Of a stretch of DNA of 64,000 nt, positions 41,556 to 50,139 are shown one piece after another. The notes under the pieces were generated by a model. That model searched no databases. It saw only the letters and a list, made by a program, of their open reading frames with translations, and had not been told where the DNA came from. Position numbers and translations under genes: made by a program. The stretch is from JAJRXR01 sp041987545 (GTDB taxonomy: Bacteria > Planctomycetota > Phycisphaerae > Phycisphaerales > UBA1924): NCBI GenBank assembly GCA_041987545.1, contig JBHIWH010000003.1, positions 372,001-436,000 on the forward strand. The letters run 5' to 3'. Every line of letters starts with the position of its first letter. Within the stretch, counting starts at the first letter, position 1.

Positions 41556-41855
41556 TCAGAGCTTGCCCTCGCAGTAGTCGGAGAAGTCCCGGTGCGCCGC
41601 GTCGTTGCGCCGCGTCCAGTAGGCGACGACCGCGGAGAGCCGCATCTCGAACGGGGTGTGGGGCGGCCAGCCGTCGACGTTGGCCAGCTCGACGAGGTAC
41701 TCGATCGTGAAATACTCGCGGTCGAGCAGGTACTCGAGGGCGCGCCAGAAGAGGATGGTGTACGTCAGCTCATGTGTCCGCCCGCCCGGCATCGGGACCT
41801 GCCGGGTCTGAAGCTGAAGCAGCGCTTCGGTACGCGGACTGTCGAGATCGGACAT
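41556..41855 (-). CDS. Small hypothetical protein
   Basis: 99 aa starting at the ATG at 41855; the longer open frame upstream is AT-richer noise overlapping the next gene. LTYTILFWRALEYLLDREYFTIEYLVELANVDGWPPHTPFEMRLSAVVAYWTRRNDAAHRDFSDYCEGKL is helical and aromatic-rich. No family recognised. It stands alone, convergent with the relaxase (25 bases between stops) and divergent from the gene at 42064. Confidence 0.55.
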   Translation of the reverse strand: MSDLDSPRTEALLQLQTRQVPMPGGRTHELTYTILFWRALEYLLDREYFTIEYLVELANVDGWPPHTPFEMRLSAVVAYWTRRNDAAHRDFSDYCEGKL

Positions 41856-42063
41856 CCTATACGATACCACGAAGAGCCATACAGGCGCAACTACTTCAAT
41901 CCACCAGAACTTAGGCGTGTTTCTTGGCAGCCCATTCGAGACGGTTTGCGATATTGGGTTTGGGACGATTCTCCTTTGCGCTTTGCGACTCTGCGCTGCC
42001 TCGTCATTCCTACTTTGGCTTCCGCAGATTGGGAGAGGGTTGCAAGTTGGAGTTTCACGTACC

Positions 42064-42570
42064 ATGTTGGGCATGGCAGACCTGACGCTGCTTCAACAGG
42101 CCAGTATCTGGACTGGCATGGCAGCCGGTATCGGGGGCCTGACCCTAGGTATCCTCAACGCCGTCCACCAGCGCAGCATTTCAAGACCACGTATCCGTGT
42201 AGAATTCGACAAGACCCACCTGTTGCAGGAGGGAGCTCGGCCCGCCCATGCTCACACCATTCAGATAGGAAATGTAGGGCGAGTGGCTGTGTTCGGCGGC
42301 ATGATCGGAGGCATCGTCAAGCGGGACACGGAGACGAAGCAGTGGTTTGTGTACCCCGTCATTCTCGATGGTGGAAAGTGGCCTCGGACAATCGAACCTG
42401 GTCATCAGGCGCTCTTGGGCATTGACGTTGCGCAATTCGGCAGGGACACCGAGCCTCATCAGATTCGTACACTGACCTTCACGTCTGCGATTGGCAAGAA
42501 GTACAAGGCCAAGCGGAGGTCGCTCAAGAAGTTCAGGCAGGCAATGGCCGAGGCTAGCAAGGGCGTCTAG
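42064..42570 (+). CDS. One-helix membrane protein next to the CBASS genes
   Basis: 168 aa. An N-terminal helix (ASIWTGMAAGIGGLTLGILNAVHQR) is followed by a beta-rich domain (IRVEFDKTHLLQEG, HTIQIGNVGRVAVFGGMIGGI, QWFVYPVILDGGKWPRTIEPGHQALLGIDV) like those of small bacterial proteins with one helix plus an Ig-like fold. It converges with the Cap15-like gene, with 3 bases between stops. Whether it belongs to the CBASS unit is unclear, since it is on the other strand. No family recognised. Confidence 0.6.
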   Translation: MLGMADLTLLQQASIWTGMAAGIGGLTLGILNAVHQRSISRPRIRVEFDKTHLLQEGARPAHAHTIQIGNVGRVAVFGGMIGGIVKRDTETKQWFVYPVILDGGKWPRTIEPGHQALLGIDVAQFGRDTEPHQIRTLTFTSAIGKKYKAKRRSLKKFRQAMAEASKGV

Positions 42571-42573
42571 CGC

Positions 42574-43263
42574 CTACAGAGTAGTCGGGCATAGGTAGGC
42601 AAGGGCCTCGGCCTGGATGCCGCCGAGGCTCCCCTTTGTCTTTTTGCTCTCAAACATGAGGAACATCTCGCCCCTTGTGCGCCTTGCGGGTGATGATTCG
42701 GGGATGTTCCTGTCAGTGAAGTACCAGCCAGCCAGGCGTGCGTCTCGGCGCGGTCCCGCTAATTCAAGCACGACCGTTCCGATATGCCTGTGGTCATCAG
42801 ATTCGAATCCAGCCGAAGCTTCTGCTGAGAACGTGTAGAGCAAACGGAAGTTCCGGCGTTCCTGGGAGCAGAGGAGAGATGCAGAGAGGGTGAACGACCG
42901 ATTGCTGCCTGTCCAGATTTGGCAGTCGATCGTGGCGTAGGTCTGGCATACCTCGATGGCGACTGGAATCAGTGCTTCGATGTGGGGACTGCGCATCACA
43001 CCAACCCAGCGCCCATTGAGGTCGGGTTGGGGGGCGAGAAACCCGAGGACTCGGTGTTTTCTGCACTCGACTCTCCATAACCAGCGGTTGAAGAACAGCC
43101 AACCGAAGCCGACTACCCCGCTCACAGTGAACGCCGTCGCGAGGACTGGCCAGATGACCTTCCAGTCCTTGCTCGCCCAGCCATAGAGGACGGCGCTCGA
43201 CGCGACCGCAAGTAGCGCGAGCGCGCCTACGACCGCTTTCCAGCTTGGGCGAAACTCAATCAC
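42574..43263 (-). CDS. Cap15-like CBASS effector (2TM plus beta-barrel)
   Basis: 229 aa. Two N-terminal membrane helices (AVVGALALLAVASSAVLYGWA and VIWPVLATAFTVSGVVGFGWLFF) are followed by a beta-rich domain that begins with PDLNGRWVGVMRSP. It continues with strands such as IPVAIEVCQTYATIDCQIWTGSNRSFTLSASLLC and GTVVLELAGPRRDARLAGWYFTD. The 'L-G-x-W-x-G' opening and LAGWYFT near the end are the pattern of the SMODS-associated beta-barrel that binds cyclic nucleotides in Cap15 effectors. Binding would trigger inner-membrane disruption and cell death. Its start overlaps the CD-NTase stop by 4 bases, a two-gene operon. Family assignment is from pattern recognition. Confidence 0.75.
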   Translation of the reverse strand: MIEFRPSWKAVVGALALLAVASSAVLYGWASKDWKVIWPVLATAFTVSGVVGFGWLFFNRWLWRVECRKHRVLGFLAPQPDLNGRWVGVMRSPHIEALIPVAIEVCQTYATIDCQIWTGSNRSFTLSASLLCSQERRNFRLLYTFSAEASAGFESDDHRHIGTVVLELAGPRRDARLAGWYFTDRNIPESSPARRTRGEMFLMFESKKTKGSLGGIQAEALAYLCPTTL

Positions 43264-44183
43264 GATGCTCTCGCGTATGCCTCGTCCCAGACGGCGTCGA
43301 TTAGGCGGAAAGCCGAAGCAGTATCCCAGAACCGTGGATGGAACAAGAAGTAGATGCTGTTTGCCTGCATGAAGCGGCCCGTGGCATCAGTGCCTCCTTC
43401 CTTTAACGCGCCGTAGAGATACACGAGAACCGACAGCAAGATGTCATTGTACTGCCCCTTGAAGTAGGAGTCGGGGACGTTGTAGACCAAACACTCAATC
43501 CAGTATGACGCTGCGTTCTTTGCCGCACCTTGTTTCGAGGGGTCCGCTAGGTCTCGCAATCGCTTGATGGCGCGGACAATCCCCTTGAACTTCGGGCCCG
43601 CTCGCCAAGCAGCGTTCTTCGTACTCAAGTTCTCACGGTGTTGCTTGGGGAAGTTGGCGATACGGTCGCTTCCGTCTTTGGCCCAGAAGCAGATGCCCTC
43701 TTCGTAAGTACCATCTGCGCGGTACATCCTGAACGTGACACAGGGAATCACATCGGCGTCGAGTCGGCTACGAGAGGGCGTGCCCAACACTGTAATCGCC
43801 TTACTCCCGTCCTGCACGGCGCTTGGAAATCGGTTGTGCAAGACGGCGAGGAGGTCTCGGCGATACTCTGCCCAGTCGTACGTAGCGGGGGAGCTGTGTC
43901 TCCCCCGGATGCTCCGGATTGCGTCATCGGGAACGTCGGAGAAAAAATCGTGATAGAAGGTATCGCCGAGTCGGGAAACGACATCAACGTCGCTAGACCC
44001 TGAGATGTTTGTGCTATTGCCGTAGGAGCCCTGTAAGAAGATATCGAGAGAGCGATTCCTAAATGTTCCCTCCGCTTCGACTGCTTGGCGTACTTGGCGG
44101 TATGTGCTCGTCGCCGCATCCGACTCCGTTTGGCTAGGAGGACGCGCCAAGTGTTCAATGTCGTACTTTGCTCTCCAAGCCAT
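43260..44183 (-). CDS. CD-NTase (CBASS cyclic nucleotide synthase)
   Basis: 307 aa from the ATG at 44183; the open frame upstream is not protein-like. FLQGSYGNSTNISGSSDVDVV carries the nucleotidyltransferase signature G52-S53 and the metal-binding D65 and D67. RSRLDADVIPCVTFRMY supplies the third acid (D142 or D144). The C-terminal helical half (PKFKGIVRAIKRLRDL, SYWIECLVYNVPDSYF) matches the OAS-like fold of bacterial cGAS/DncV-like enzymes. It senses infection and makes a cyclic oligonucleotide that activates the downstream effector. No Cap2/Cap3 or HORMA genes are present, so this is a minimal (type I-like) CBASS. The product cannot be read from sequence. Confidence 0.88.
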   Translation of the reverse strand: MAWRAKYDIEHLARPPSQTESDAATSTYRQVRQAVEAEGTFRNRSLDIFLQGSYGNSTNISGSSDVDVVSRLGDTFYHDFFSDVPDDAIRSIRGRHSSPATYDWAEYRRDLLAVLHNRFPSAVQDGSKAITVLGTPSRSRLDADVIPCVTFRMYRADGTYEEGICFWAKDGSDRIANFPKQHRENLSTKNAAWRAGPKFKGIVRAIKRLRDLADPSKQGAAKNAASYWIECLVYNVPDSYFKGQYNDILLSVLVYLYGALKEGGTDATGRFMQANSIYFLFHPRFWDTASAFRLIDAVWDEAYARAS

Positions 44184-44717
44184 CAGCCATCCACCCCCTT
44201 GTCCATCCTCCAACTCGAACCCCACCAATCCCGCCAACATTGCGGACCGAGTAGCGCGTCGTCCTCGCGCTGACCCACGGTCGCTAGGCGCCGGTCTTGT
44301 GACCCGTCTCGGCCGATCCGTTCTCGATTCCCCGTTCGCCCGACACCCCCAGATTCTACTCCGGTCTCGAGGCTGATCGACTCGTGGCTGGCATAGGCCG
44401 CTCGCACGTCTCATCGCTCTAGCAGAGGCGGTGGTAGAGCGCTGTCGTGGGTCTTGGACGCTCCATATCTCAAACCCCTTGCGCGCTGCCTCCGCATGGC
44501 TCGACGTCCCGCATCAGCGCGAGAGTACGAGGGACCTTCTCGACATGCTTCTGACCCAGTTGCTTTGTCCCAAGACCGGCCAGCAGGAGAGCGCGCGGAC
44601 TCAGTCGGCCAACAAGGCCTCTGTACGTCTACGGAGACAAGCCCCTCTGTTGCATGCACGCTGGGCATGACCTCGTGCGAATCATCGCGTGCAACGCGGA
44701 CGTCGCTTGCTGGAGCG
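44184..44717. other. 534-bp gene-free stretch upstream of CBASS
   Basis: Open frames here (62-151 codons) overlap each other on both strands and have no ribosome site or family motif. The CBASS promoter must be at the left end. A small hairpin (TGGAGCG with CGCTCCA) ends the stretch at the stop of the next gene. Nothing else is recognised. Confidence 0.45.
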
Positions 44718-45053
44718 TTAGCGCTCCATCCCGTTCTCGTTCCCTCGTTCCTTGGCCTTGCGGTTGAACATCTCCCGGAACGCCTTCTTGCCGGACTCGA
44801 TGTTGAACTGGTCGCGGAGCCGCGGAGGCGTAGAAGGCTCATCGTTGCGCAGCTGGGGCGAGACATTCCGGTCGTGCGTGTTCGGCGCTCCGGGCGCCAT
44901 CCCGCCCAGACCGGGCCCGGCGGGCGTCGGCGGATCGAAGTTCAACACCGGCTTGGTGTGCTCTGGTTTCCGCTCCGGTGCCGCCGCGGCCCCGAACTCC
45001 TTGGTCAGATCGATCTCCGTCTGGATCGGCTGGCTGTCGTGCTCGTCATTCAT
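44718..45053 (-). CDS. Disordered hypothetical protein of the coupling-protein region
   Basis: 111 aa. The ATG at 45053 follows AGGAGAATCC. It is Pro/Asn/Glu-rich (KPVLNFDPPTPAGPGLGGMAPGAP), predicted disordered, with a short basic helix at the end (SGKKAFREMFNRKAKERG). It starts 20 bases after the stop of the two-helix membrane protein on the same strand and is probably in its operon. No family recognised. Confidence 0.55.
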   Translation of the reverse strand: MNDEHDSQPIQTEIDLTKEFGAAAAPERKPEHTKPVLNFDPPTPAGPGLGGMAPGAPNTHDRNVSPQLRNDEPSTPPRLRDQFNIESGKKAFREMFNRKAKERGNENGMER

Positions 45054-45073
45054 CGGATTCTCCTGTGTTTTGG

Positions 45074-45856
45074 TCACGCGATCGGGGCGTCGATCTGACG
45101 CTCGGTCTGCTTCATGACCTCGTTGCACCGGTCGACGACCGCCTCGGCCTGGTCCTCGCGTCTGGCGATGACGAGCTTGTGACGCCGGTACCCGTGCGTG
45201 ACCTCGACCACCGCCGGGGGCGCCGCCCGGGCCGGCCTGGCCTGGGCAGTCCCCGCGAGATCGTCCTGGTCGGACGGCAGGTAGTACGCCTCGGCGCTGA
45301 CGAGCCGGAACCGGATCGGGTTCGGACCGTCGTCGTCCCGCTCCAGGGTCTTCCCGAACAGCCGTCCGCCAAGCCGCACGTGGTCGGGCGTGATGATGAT
45401 CCGCACACGCTTCGCGGTGAGGGGCCGCGTGATGAAGCCCAAACAGTCTGCCAGCAGATCGGTGAGGATGCGTCGCCCGCCCAGGCAGACCACCGCCAGC
45501 ACGCCCAGGTGCCAGTCGATACCCGTTCTGTGCCCGTACCCGATGGACCGGCCGACCCCCGGGTACCGCTCGGTGAGCAGGTCCCGGAAGCACCACTGGA
45601 CGGACGCGAGCCGCTTGAGCGCCACGAACCCCTGGGTCCCTTCCGTTGCGTCGAACGCGGCGGGCCCCCAGACGCCCATGGTCGCCGAGGCGAGCAGGAT
45701 GAGCCCGACGCCGGTGATCGCGATGAAGCCCAGACGCCGGTGCATTCTGAACCCCGCGGCCGTGGGGCAGTACCCCTGCACCGAGTACCCGTCGGCGCCG
45801 TGCTCCCTGACCTTCGGCCAGTTGTGGTAGGGGCGACGTTCACCGGTCAGGCGCAT
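45074..45856 (-). CDS. Membrane protein divergent from the coupling protein
   Basis: 260 aa from the ATG at 45856; frame upstream of that overlaps virD4 and is not protein-like. TM helices are LGFIAITGVGLILLASATMGVW and DWHLGVLAVVCLGGRRIL. Between them is a 60-residue loop with a CFRDLLTERYPG motif. The C-terminal part, RVRIIITPDHVRLGGRLFGKTLERD, looks like a small beta-sandwich (PH-like) domain. A membrane partner for the soluble coupling protein encoded 55 bases away on the other strand is a reasonable inference. No named family. Confidence 0.6.
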   Translation of the reverse strand: MRLTGERRPYHNWPKVREHGADGYSVQGYCPTAAGFRMHRRLGFIAITGVGLILLASATMGVWGPAAFDATEGTQGFVALKRLASVQWCFRDLLTERYPGVGRSIGYGHRTGIDWHLGVLAVVCLGGRRILTDLLADCLGFITRPLTAKRVRIIITPDHVRLGGRLFGKTLERDDDGPNPIRFRLVSAEAYYLPSDQDDLAGTAQARPARAAPPAVVEVTHGYRRHKLVIARREDQAEAVVDRCNEVMKQTERQIDAPIA

Positions 45857-45911
45857 GGTTGCTCGCTTTCTGCCAGAATCGACGCCCCGTGGTATGAGCA
45901 GGAGGACGCGG

Positions 45912-47489
45912 ATGAGGCCGTTCGGACAGAAGCAGCGGAGGGAACAGCGGGAGAGCGCCGGGACGGTGCCGTCGGTGTTCACGGGGCTGCGGCGCGGGAC
46001 GGGCGTGGCGCCCTCCGCCGCGGTGCGGCGATTCCCGACGCCCGAGCAGCTCGCGGCCGATCCCGCGCTGCGGTTCACCTGGCCCAACAAGGAAGGCAAG
46101 ATCTTCCTCGGGCTCGCCAACGCCGACATCCGGCGGGTCGAGATGCCCAACGGGCGGACGGGCAGGGTGGCGGTGGGGGGAGACCTCATCGGGTTCACCG
46201 ACGACCGCCACCTGTGCACGGTCGCGGGCAACCGGGCCGGCAAGAGCCGCGCCCTGCTGATCAACAACCTGCTCACGTACCCGGGCAGCGTCCTGGTGAT
46301 CGACCCCAAGGGAGATTTGGCCATCGAGACCGCCGCCCACAGGGCGGGCGTGCTCGGGCAGAAGGTGTTCGTGCTCGACCCCTTCAATGCGGCGGCCGGG
46401 ATCCGGGCCGAGCATCGGGTCTCGTTCAATCCGCTGCAGTGGATCGACCCGGCCGATGTGGACGGCATGATCATGGCGGCCTCGCTCATCGCCGATGCGC
46501 TGGTCGTGTCCTCCTCCGAGCGCGACCCGCACTGGTCGGAGACGGCCAAGCAGTTCCTCGAGGCGGTCATCCTGCACGTCTGCACCGCCCCGGAGTACGA
46601 GGGCCGCCGGACACTCAAGACCGTCAACCAGATCATCATGGTCGATGTCGAGAGCGACGAGTTCGCCGATCGGATGGGGGGCAGCGAGGCCGCGGACGGC
46701 GCCGTCGTCATGGGCGCGATCGGGTATTACTCCAAGAGCGACAAGGAACGCTCCGGTGTCATCTCCACCCTCCGCAGGCACGTGCACTTCCTCAAGTACG
46801 GTCAGATGCAGGATGTCCTGGACGACGGGCCCTTCGATCTGGGAGTGCTGCAGAGGGAGCCCTCGACGCTCTACCTCTCGCTGCCCGCGATGCACATGGG
46901 CAACTGCGCCGGCTGGCTCCGGCTGTTCGTGAACCTCGCGCTCAACGCCTTCGAGGCCAATGAGGGCCGGCGAGCGTTCCAGCACCAACGCGGGGGGCAC
47001 CGCGTGCTGATGATCCTCGATGAGGCGAACGTCCTCGGTCGCATGGAGAGGTTGGAAGCGGCCATCGGGCAGGTCGCCGGGCTCGGCGTCAAGCTCTGGA
47101 CGATCTGGCAAGACCTCAATATGACGGCCGCTACGTTCGGAAAACGCTGGGAGTCGTTCATCGGGAACGCCTCCGTGCTGACGTTCTTCGGCAACAACGA
47201 CCAGTTCACTCTGGAGTACATCGAGCGGCGTCTCGGCTCCACGCTCGTCTACTCGCCCGCGCATCAGGCGCCGACGCTCGACGCCGCCAAGCAGCAGGGC
47301 GAGCTCGGGCGGTCCTACACCGTCCAACCGCACCCGCTCATGACCGCGGCCGAGATCGCCGAGTTCTTCGATCGGGACGACCCGCTGCAGCGGATGCTGG
47401 TGTTCCTGCCGCGTACCGGGCCGGTGATCCTGCAACGGGCCTACGAGGATCAGCACGAGTTTCTTCTTGGGCTCCGGGAGCAACAGTGA
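45912..47489 (+). CDS. VirD4/TraG-type coupling protein
   Basis: 525 aa. The ATG at 45912 has GGAGG at 45901-45905; the frame is open to 45855. Walker A GNRAGKS (106-112) is followed by SVLVIDPKGDLA, the VirD4/TraG 'vIDPKGE' motif. HWSETAKQFLEAVILHV and the Walker B segment LMILDEANVLG (D370, E371) are also typical. The protein lacks the usual N-terminal membrane helices, so it may need the neighbouring membrane protein to reach the envelope. It is the pump that passes relaxase-DNA to a type IV secretion channel. No channel genes lie in the window. Confidence 0.88.
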   Translation: MRPFGQKQRREQRESAGTVPSVFTGLRRGTGVAPSAAVRRFPTPEQLAADPALRFTWPNKEGKIFLGLANADIRRVEMPNGRTGRVAVGGDLIGFTDDRHLCTVAGNRAGKSRALLINNLLTYPGSVLVIDPKGDLAIETAAHRAGVLGQKVFVLDPFNAAAGIRAEHRVSFNPLQWIDPADVDGMIMAASLIADALVVSSSERDPHWSETAKQFLEAVILHVCTAPEYEGRRTLKTVNQIIMVDVESDEFADRMGGSEAADGAVVMGAIGYYSKSDKERSGVISTLRRHVHFLKYGQMQDVLDDGPFDLGVLQREPSTLYLSLPAMHMGNCAGWLRLFVNLALNAFEANEGRRAFQHQRGGHRVLMILDEANVLGRMERLEAAIGQVAGLGVKLWTIWQDLNMTAATFGKRWESFIGNASVLTFFGNNDQFTLEYIERRLGSTLVYSPAHQAPTLDAAKQQGELGRSYTVQPHPLMTAAEIAEFFDRDDPLQRMLVFLPRTGPVILQRAYEDQHEFLLGLREQQ

Positions 47490-47595
47490 ACAGCTGAAGC
47501 GCCGATCCCCATCTTGCGAACCCAGTAGGTCGCGCGGCATGATGAGAGAGTTGCAATCCATGGCTGCGGAGGGAATTCCCTGAGCTACACGGCCT

Positions 47596-47850
47596 TCACC
47601 AGACGAGATGGAACACCCACGACCAAGCGCGGTAGCCGATGTACAGCACAACACACCAGATCGCGTACGGCGCCACGATGCCGAGGATCTTCGGAATTGT
47701 CCTGACAGCAGCACGCAGGAGAGTGCTGCACCACCGGGCGCCACGTCGAACAACGACTCCCGACAAGGTCTCAGGCCGGGGCTCGTACCAATACGCCTCG
47801 TCCAAGACCACCGGTGGGATCGCTCTCGCCCGCCCGTCTGCCATGTTCAT
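47596..47850 (-). CDS. Small membrane protein downstream of the VWA gene
   Basis: 84 aa with a C-terminal hydrophobic helix (ILGIVAPYAIWCVVLYIGYRAWSWVFHLVW) after an N-terminal polar region holding LDEAYWYEPRPETLSG. It lies 39 bases after the VWA stop on the same strand, third gene of the apparent stator operon. It could be an accessory subunit. No family recognised. Confidence 0.55.
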   Translation of the reverse strand: MNMADGRARAIPPVVLDEAYWYEPRPETLSGVVVRRGARWCSTLLRAAVRTIPKILGIVAPYAIWCVVLYIGYRAWSWVFHLVW

Positions 47851-47889
47851 CTCGATGCTCTCCTCTCTCCCCTACTTTGATCCTTCGAG

Positions 47890-49080
47890 TTATGGGCCCA
47901 CCGCTGCGTCAACCACTGACGCCGCGATCTTCGAAGTGTCATCGCTGTAGGCTCCGTTCGAGCCGGCTTGAGCCGCCAGCTGCCGGAAGAACTCGACGGT
48001 TTCCCCTCGATGCCTCAGATTCTGGAGCGTCTTCCCGGTGAACATCGCCAGGATCCGCCGGTCCTCACCCGACTGAGCGAAGCCGCGGGCGCTGGCGAGA
48101 CACCTCTGGGCGCTCTGTCGATCCGCGCGGCTGATCGAGCCTGCTTCTCCATCGGATTCCCACGGACCTACATCACCCATGACAATCATCACCTGCCTCG
48201 TGCCCGTCGCTCGACGGGATTCCAGCATCCTGACGCCGGCGCTCAAGCCAGACTCAATATCTGCGAGCGACAAGAGCCCCTCCAACTCTGACACCATTTG
48301 AGTCTTGCCCGTGGGCTTCCCCCCGATCTCGCCGTTGCTTCCGGCAACGATATTGACGCGCTTCGTCTTCGCGTCGGTGAACCGTGTCAGCGCTCGCATC
48401 CCTTCGCTCGGGCGGCCATCGATCGTCTCCGTGATCTCGGTGAGTGGGAACGTGCTCACGCTTCCGCTGGTTCGATAGACGACGATGCCGAGCCGAAACC
48501 GCGTCGAGAGCCTTGAACCGATCTCCGCAACGGACTTGCTCGCCGAAGCCAGCTCATCGAGGACAGGGTCCATGCTCTCGGTCCCGTCGATCACCAGCAC
48601 CACATCGACTGGTTTCGGACGGAGTTTGTTCGCCTCATCGATCGCCATGTCCCGTTCGCTCTGCGCCCTTGCTGCGCCTGCATCAGCCTGACGTTTCCCA
48701 GCCTCCGCCAGCCGTGCGCGACGGTTCGCATCGTCCGCCAGCTGCTCGGAGCGATCCGCCCGAGCCACAGCGCTGTCCCGCTCCAGCTCGGCTGCCTTCC
48801 GTGCGTGCTGCGCGTCATCTCGAGCCTGCAGAGCCTGCTGGTGGGCGGCAGCCTCGGCTCGAAGGTCCATGGTCAGCCCCTGTACCTGGTTTCGGAGCGC
48901 GCTCACGCGGGCCTGGTACTTGCGGAGCAAGTCCGCCGACACGTCCGGAATCCCGATCGCCGTTATCACAATCATCAGAACAAGAACGACGACCAGCAGC
49001 GTGTTCAGCAGCAAGTCGTTCATCATCGGGGCCATGCCATCGGATTGGCCGCCGCGATAGCTCCGCCGGGATCTGGTCAT
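47890..49080 (-). CDS. MotB/ExbD-like stator subunit with coiled coil and VWA domain
   Basis: 396 aa from the ATG at 49080, with GAGGTGAGG upstream; a GTG at 49089 is possible. An Asp (D22) stands at the mouth of a single membrane helix (LLLNTLLVVVLVLMIVITAI), as in ExbD, MotB and ZorB, where it carries protons. Residues 50-150 are a long coiled coil (ARDDAQHARKAAELERDSAVARADRSEQ). From VDVVLVIDGTESMD (MIDAS motif D165-x-T-x-S169) to the end is a von Willebrand A domain, in place of the peptidoglycan-binding OmpA domain of MotB or ZorB. The partner is the MotA-like protein encoded 84 bases upstream. The most likely role is a proton-driven motor coupled to a VWA sensor or adaptor. Confidence 0.75.
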   Translation of the reverse strand: MTRSRRSYRGGQSDGMAPMMNDLLLNTLLVVVLVLMIVITAIGIPDVSADLLRKYQARVSALRNQVQGLTMDLRAEAAAHQQALQARDDAQHARKAAELERDSAVARADRSEQLADDANRRARLAEAGKRQADAGAARAQSERDMAIDEANKLRPKPVDVVLVIDGTESMDPVLDELASASKSVAEIGSRLSTRFRLGIVVYRTSGSVSTFPLTEITETIDGRPSEGMRALTRFTDAKTKRVNIVAGSNGEIGGKPTGKTQMVSELEGLLSLADIESGLSAGVRMLESRRATGTRQVMIVMGDVGPWESDGEAGSISRADRQSAQRCLASARGFAQSGEDRRILAMFTGKTLQNLRHRGETVEFFRQLAAQAGSNGAYSDDTSKIAASVVDAAVGP

Positions 49081-49164
49081 GAGCCTCACCTCTCTCCCCC
49101 GCGCACCCGTGCCGAGGCAACCTCTGCTAGCACGGTCCCCTCGGGGCCTTCATGTCGTTCACGC

Positions 49165-49965
49165 CTATGCGGCCTCTCGTTCGGCACGCTTGTCGTTCGA
49201 GTGGGTGCGGCTGAGAGCCGGGAGCACCCGGCGCACGATCAGCTCATCCGAGTGGACGACAAAGCGATCAATCGACCGTGCGGTAGAGGCAGAGAGCACC
49301 CGCAGGATCAAGCCGCCGAACACGCTGCCCGCCAAAGTCGTTTCGAACGCGGTGCCCAGACCGACCATCGGGCCCCCGGCGCCGAACATCCCCTGCACGA
49401 GTGAGGCCCCGCCCAACTCGACGGTCGTTCCCATCACGCCGGTGAGGCTTGTCATCATCATCATCAAGCCGAGGATCGTGCCGACCAGACCAATCGTGAG
49501 CAGCACGTCACCAAGGTCCCGAACGCGGCCGTTCGTCTCGCTCAGCCGCATCTCCAGCGCATCAAGAAGCGGCGCCCGATCAGGGGCTAGGACGCCCGAA
49601 GCCCACTGCTGATACAGGCCCCTCACCGCACCGAGCAGCAGCCACCGGCGGCCACGCAGCCGGTCGAGCACCGCGCCGAGCTCGTTCGCTTCCAGCAGCC
49701 GGAGGAGGTGACGGGCACGCCAGATCTCGATGCTCAGCCCCAGAACCGACCAACCCGAGAGGAACACCCCGTACAGGCCGACAATCACCAGCACCTGCAA
49801 CAGCGCCGCTCCGGCATCACCGGTCGTGTACGCACCAGCGATTGCGGTGATGACCAGGGTCATCAGCACGAGGTCCGTCAACCACCTCCGGATCGGGCCT
49901 ACCCCCTCGAACCCTCGGCTCACCGCCACGCACCTGTGCTTCCGCTTCAACATGAGCCACGCCAT
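49165..49965 (-). CDS. MotA/TolQ/ExbB-like proton-channel subunit
   Basis: 266 aa. Helices at about residues 29-50 (LTDLVLMTLVITAIAGAY) and 55-80 are followed by a cytoplasmic loop of about 70 residues. Then come the signature VRDLGDVLLTIGLVGTILGLMMMMTSLTG and GGPMVGLGTAFETTLAGSVFGGLILRVL. The 'GL-GT-lG' and 'gl..A..TTL.G' segments define the MotA/TolQ/ExbB core. It lacks the long cytoplasmic tail of ZorA. It pairs with the VWA protein downstream to form a proton-driven stator. Context beside CBASS and other defence genes suggests an antiphage role, which is inference. Confidence 0.75.
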   Translation of the reverse strand: MAWLMLKRKHRCVAVSRGFEGVGPIRRWLTDLVLMTLVITAIAGAYTTGDAGAALLQVLVIVGLYGVFLSGWSVLGLSIEIWRARHLLRLLEANELGAVLDRLRGRRWLLLGAVRGLYQQWASGVLAPDRAPLLDALEMRLSETNGRVRDLGDVLLTIGLVGTILGLMMMMTSLTGVMGTTVELGGASLVQGMFGAGGPMVGLGTAFETTLAGSVFGGLILRVLSASTARSIDRFVVHSDELIVRRVLPALSRTHSNDKRAEREAA

Positions 49966-50056
49966 CGCGTTTGCCCCTCACTTGGTTGAGCTTCTCGCCA
50001 CAGGATGACAAACGCTGGGGTGGGCGCCGAGGTTCCTCCTCGTTGAGAAATCCAGT

Positions 50057-50087
50057 TTGACATTGGATAAGTGCAAACTCGTATGAC
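50057..50087 (+). promoter_or_regulatory. Candidate sigma-70 promoter of the GlpX-like gene
   Basis: TTGACA at 50057-50062 is followed, after 18-19 bases, by GTATGAC (50081-50087). It is the best -35/-10 pair in the 174-base divergent intergenic region, and about 50 bases before the ATG at 50140. Confidence 0.35.
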
Positions 50088-50139
50088 GTGGAATGCCGAG
50101 CCCATCGCATTCGTATGATGCCCGAACGGAGGGACACCA

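Noticed and set aside
44184..44414. N-terminal extension of the CD-NTase
   Set aside because: CD-NTases begin close before the catalytic segment, and the extra 77 residues are Arg/Gly noise.
49165..49965. Flagellar motor protein MotA
   Set aside because: No flagellar genes nearby, the partner carries VWA instead of OmpA, and the pair is island cargo.
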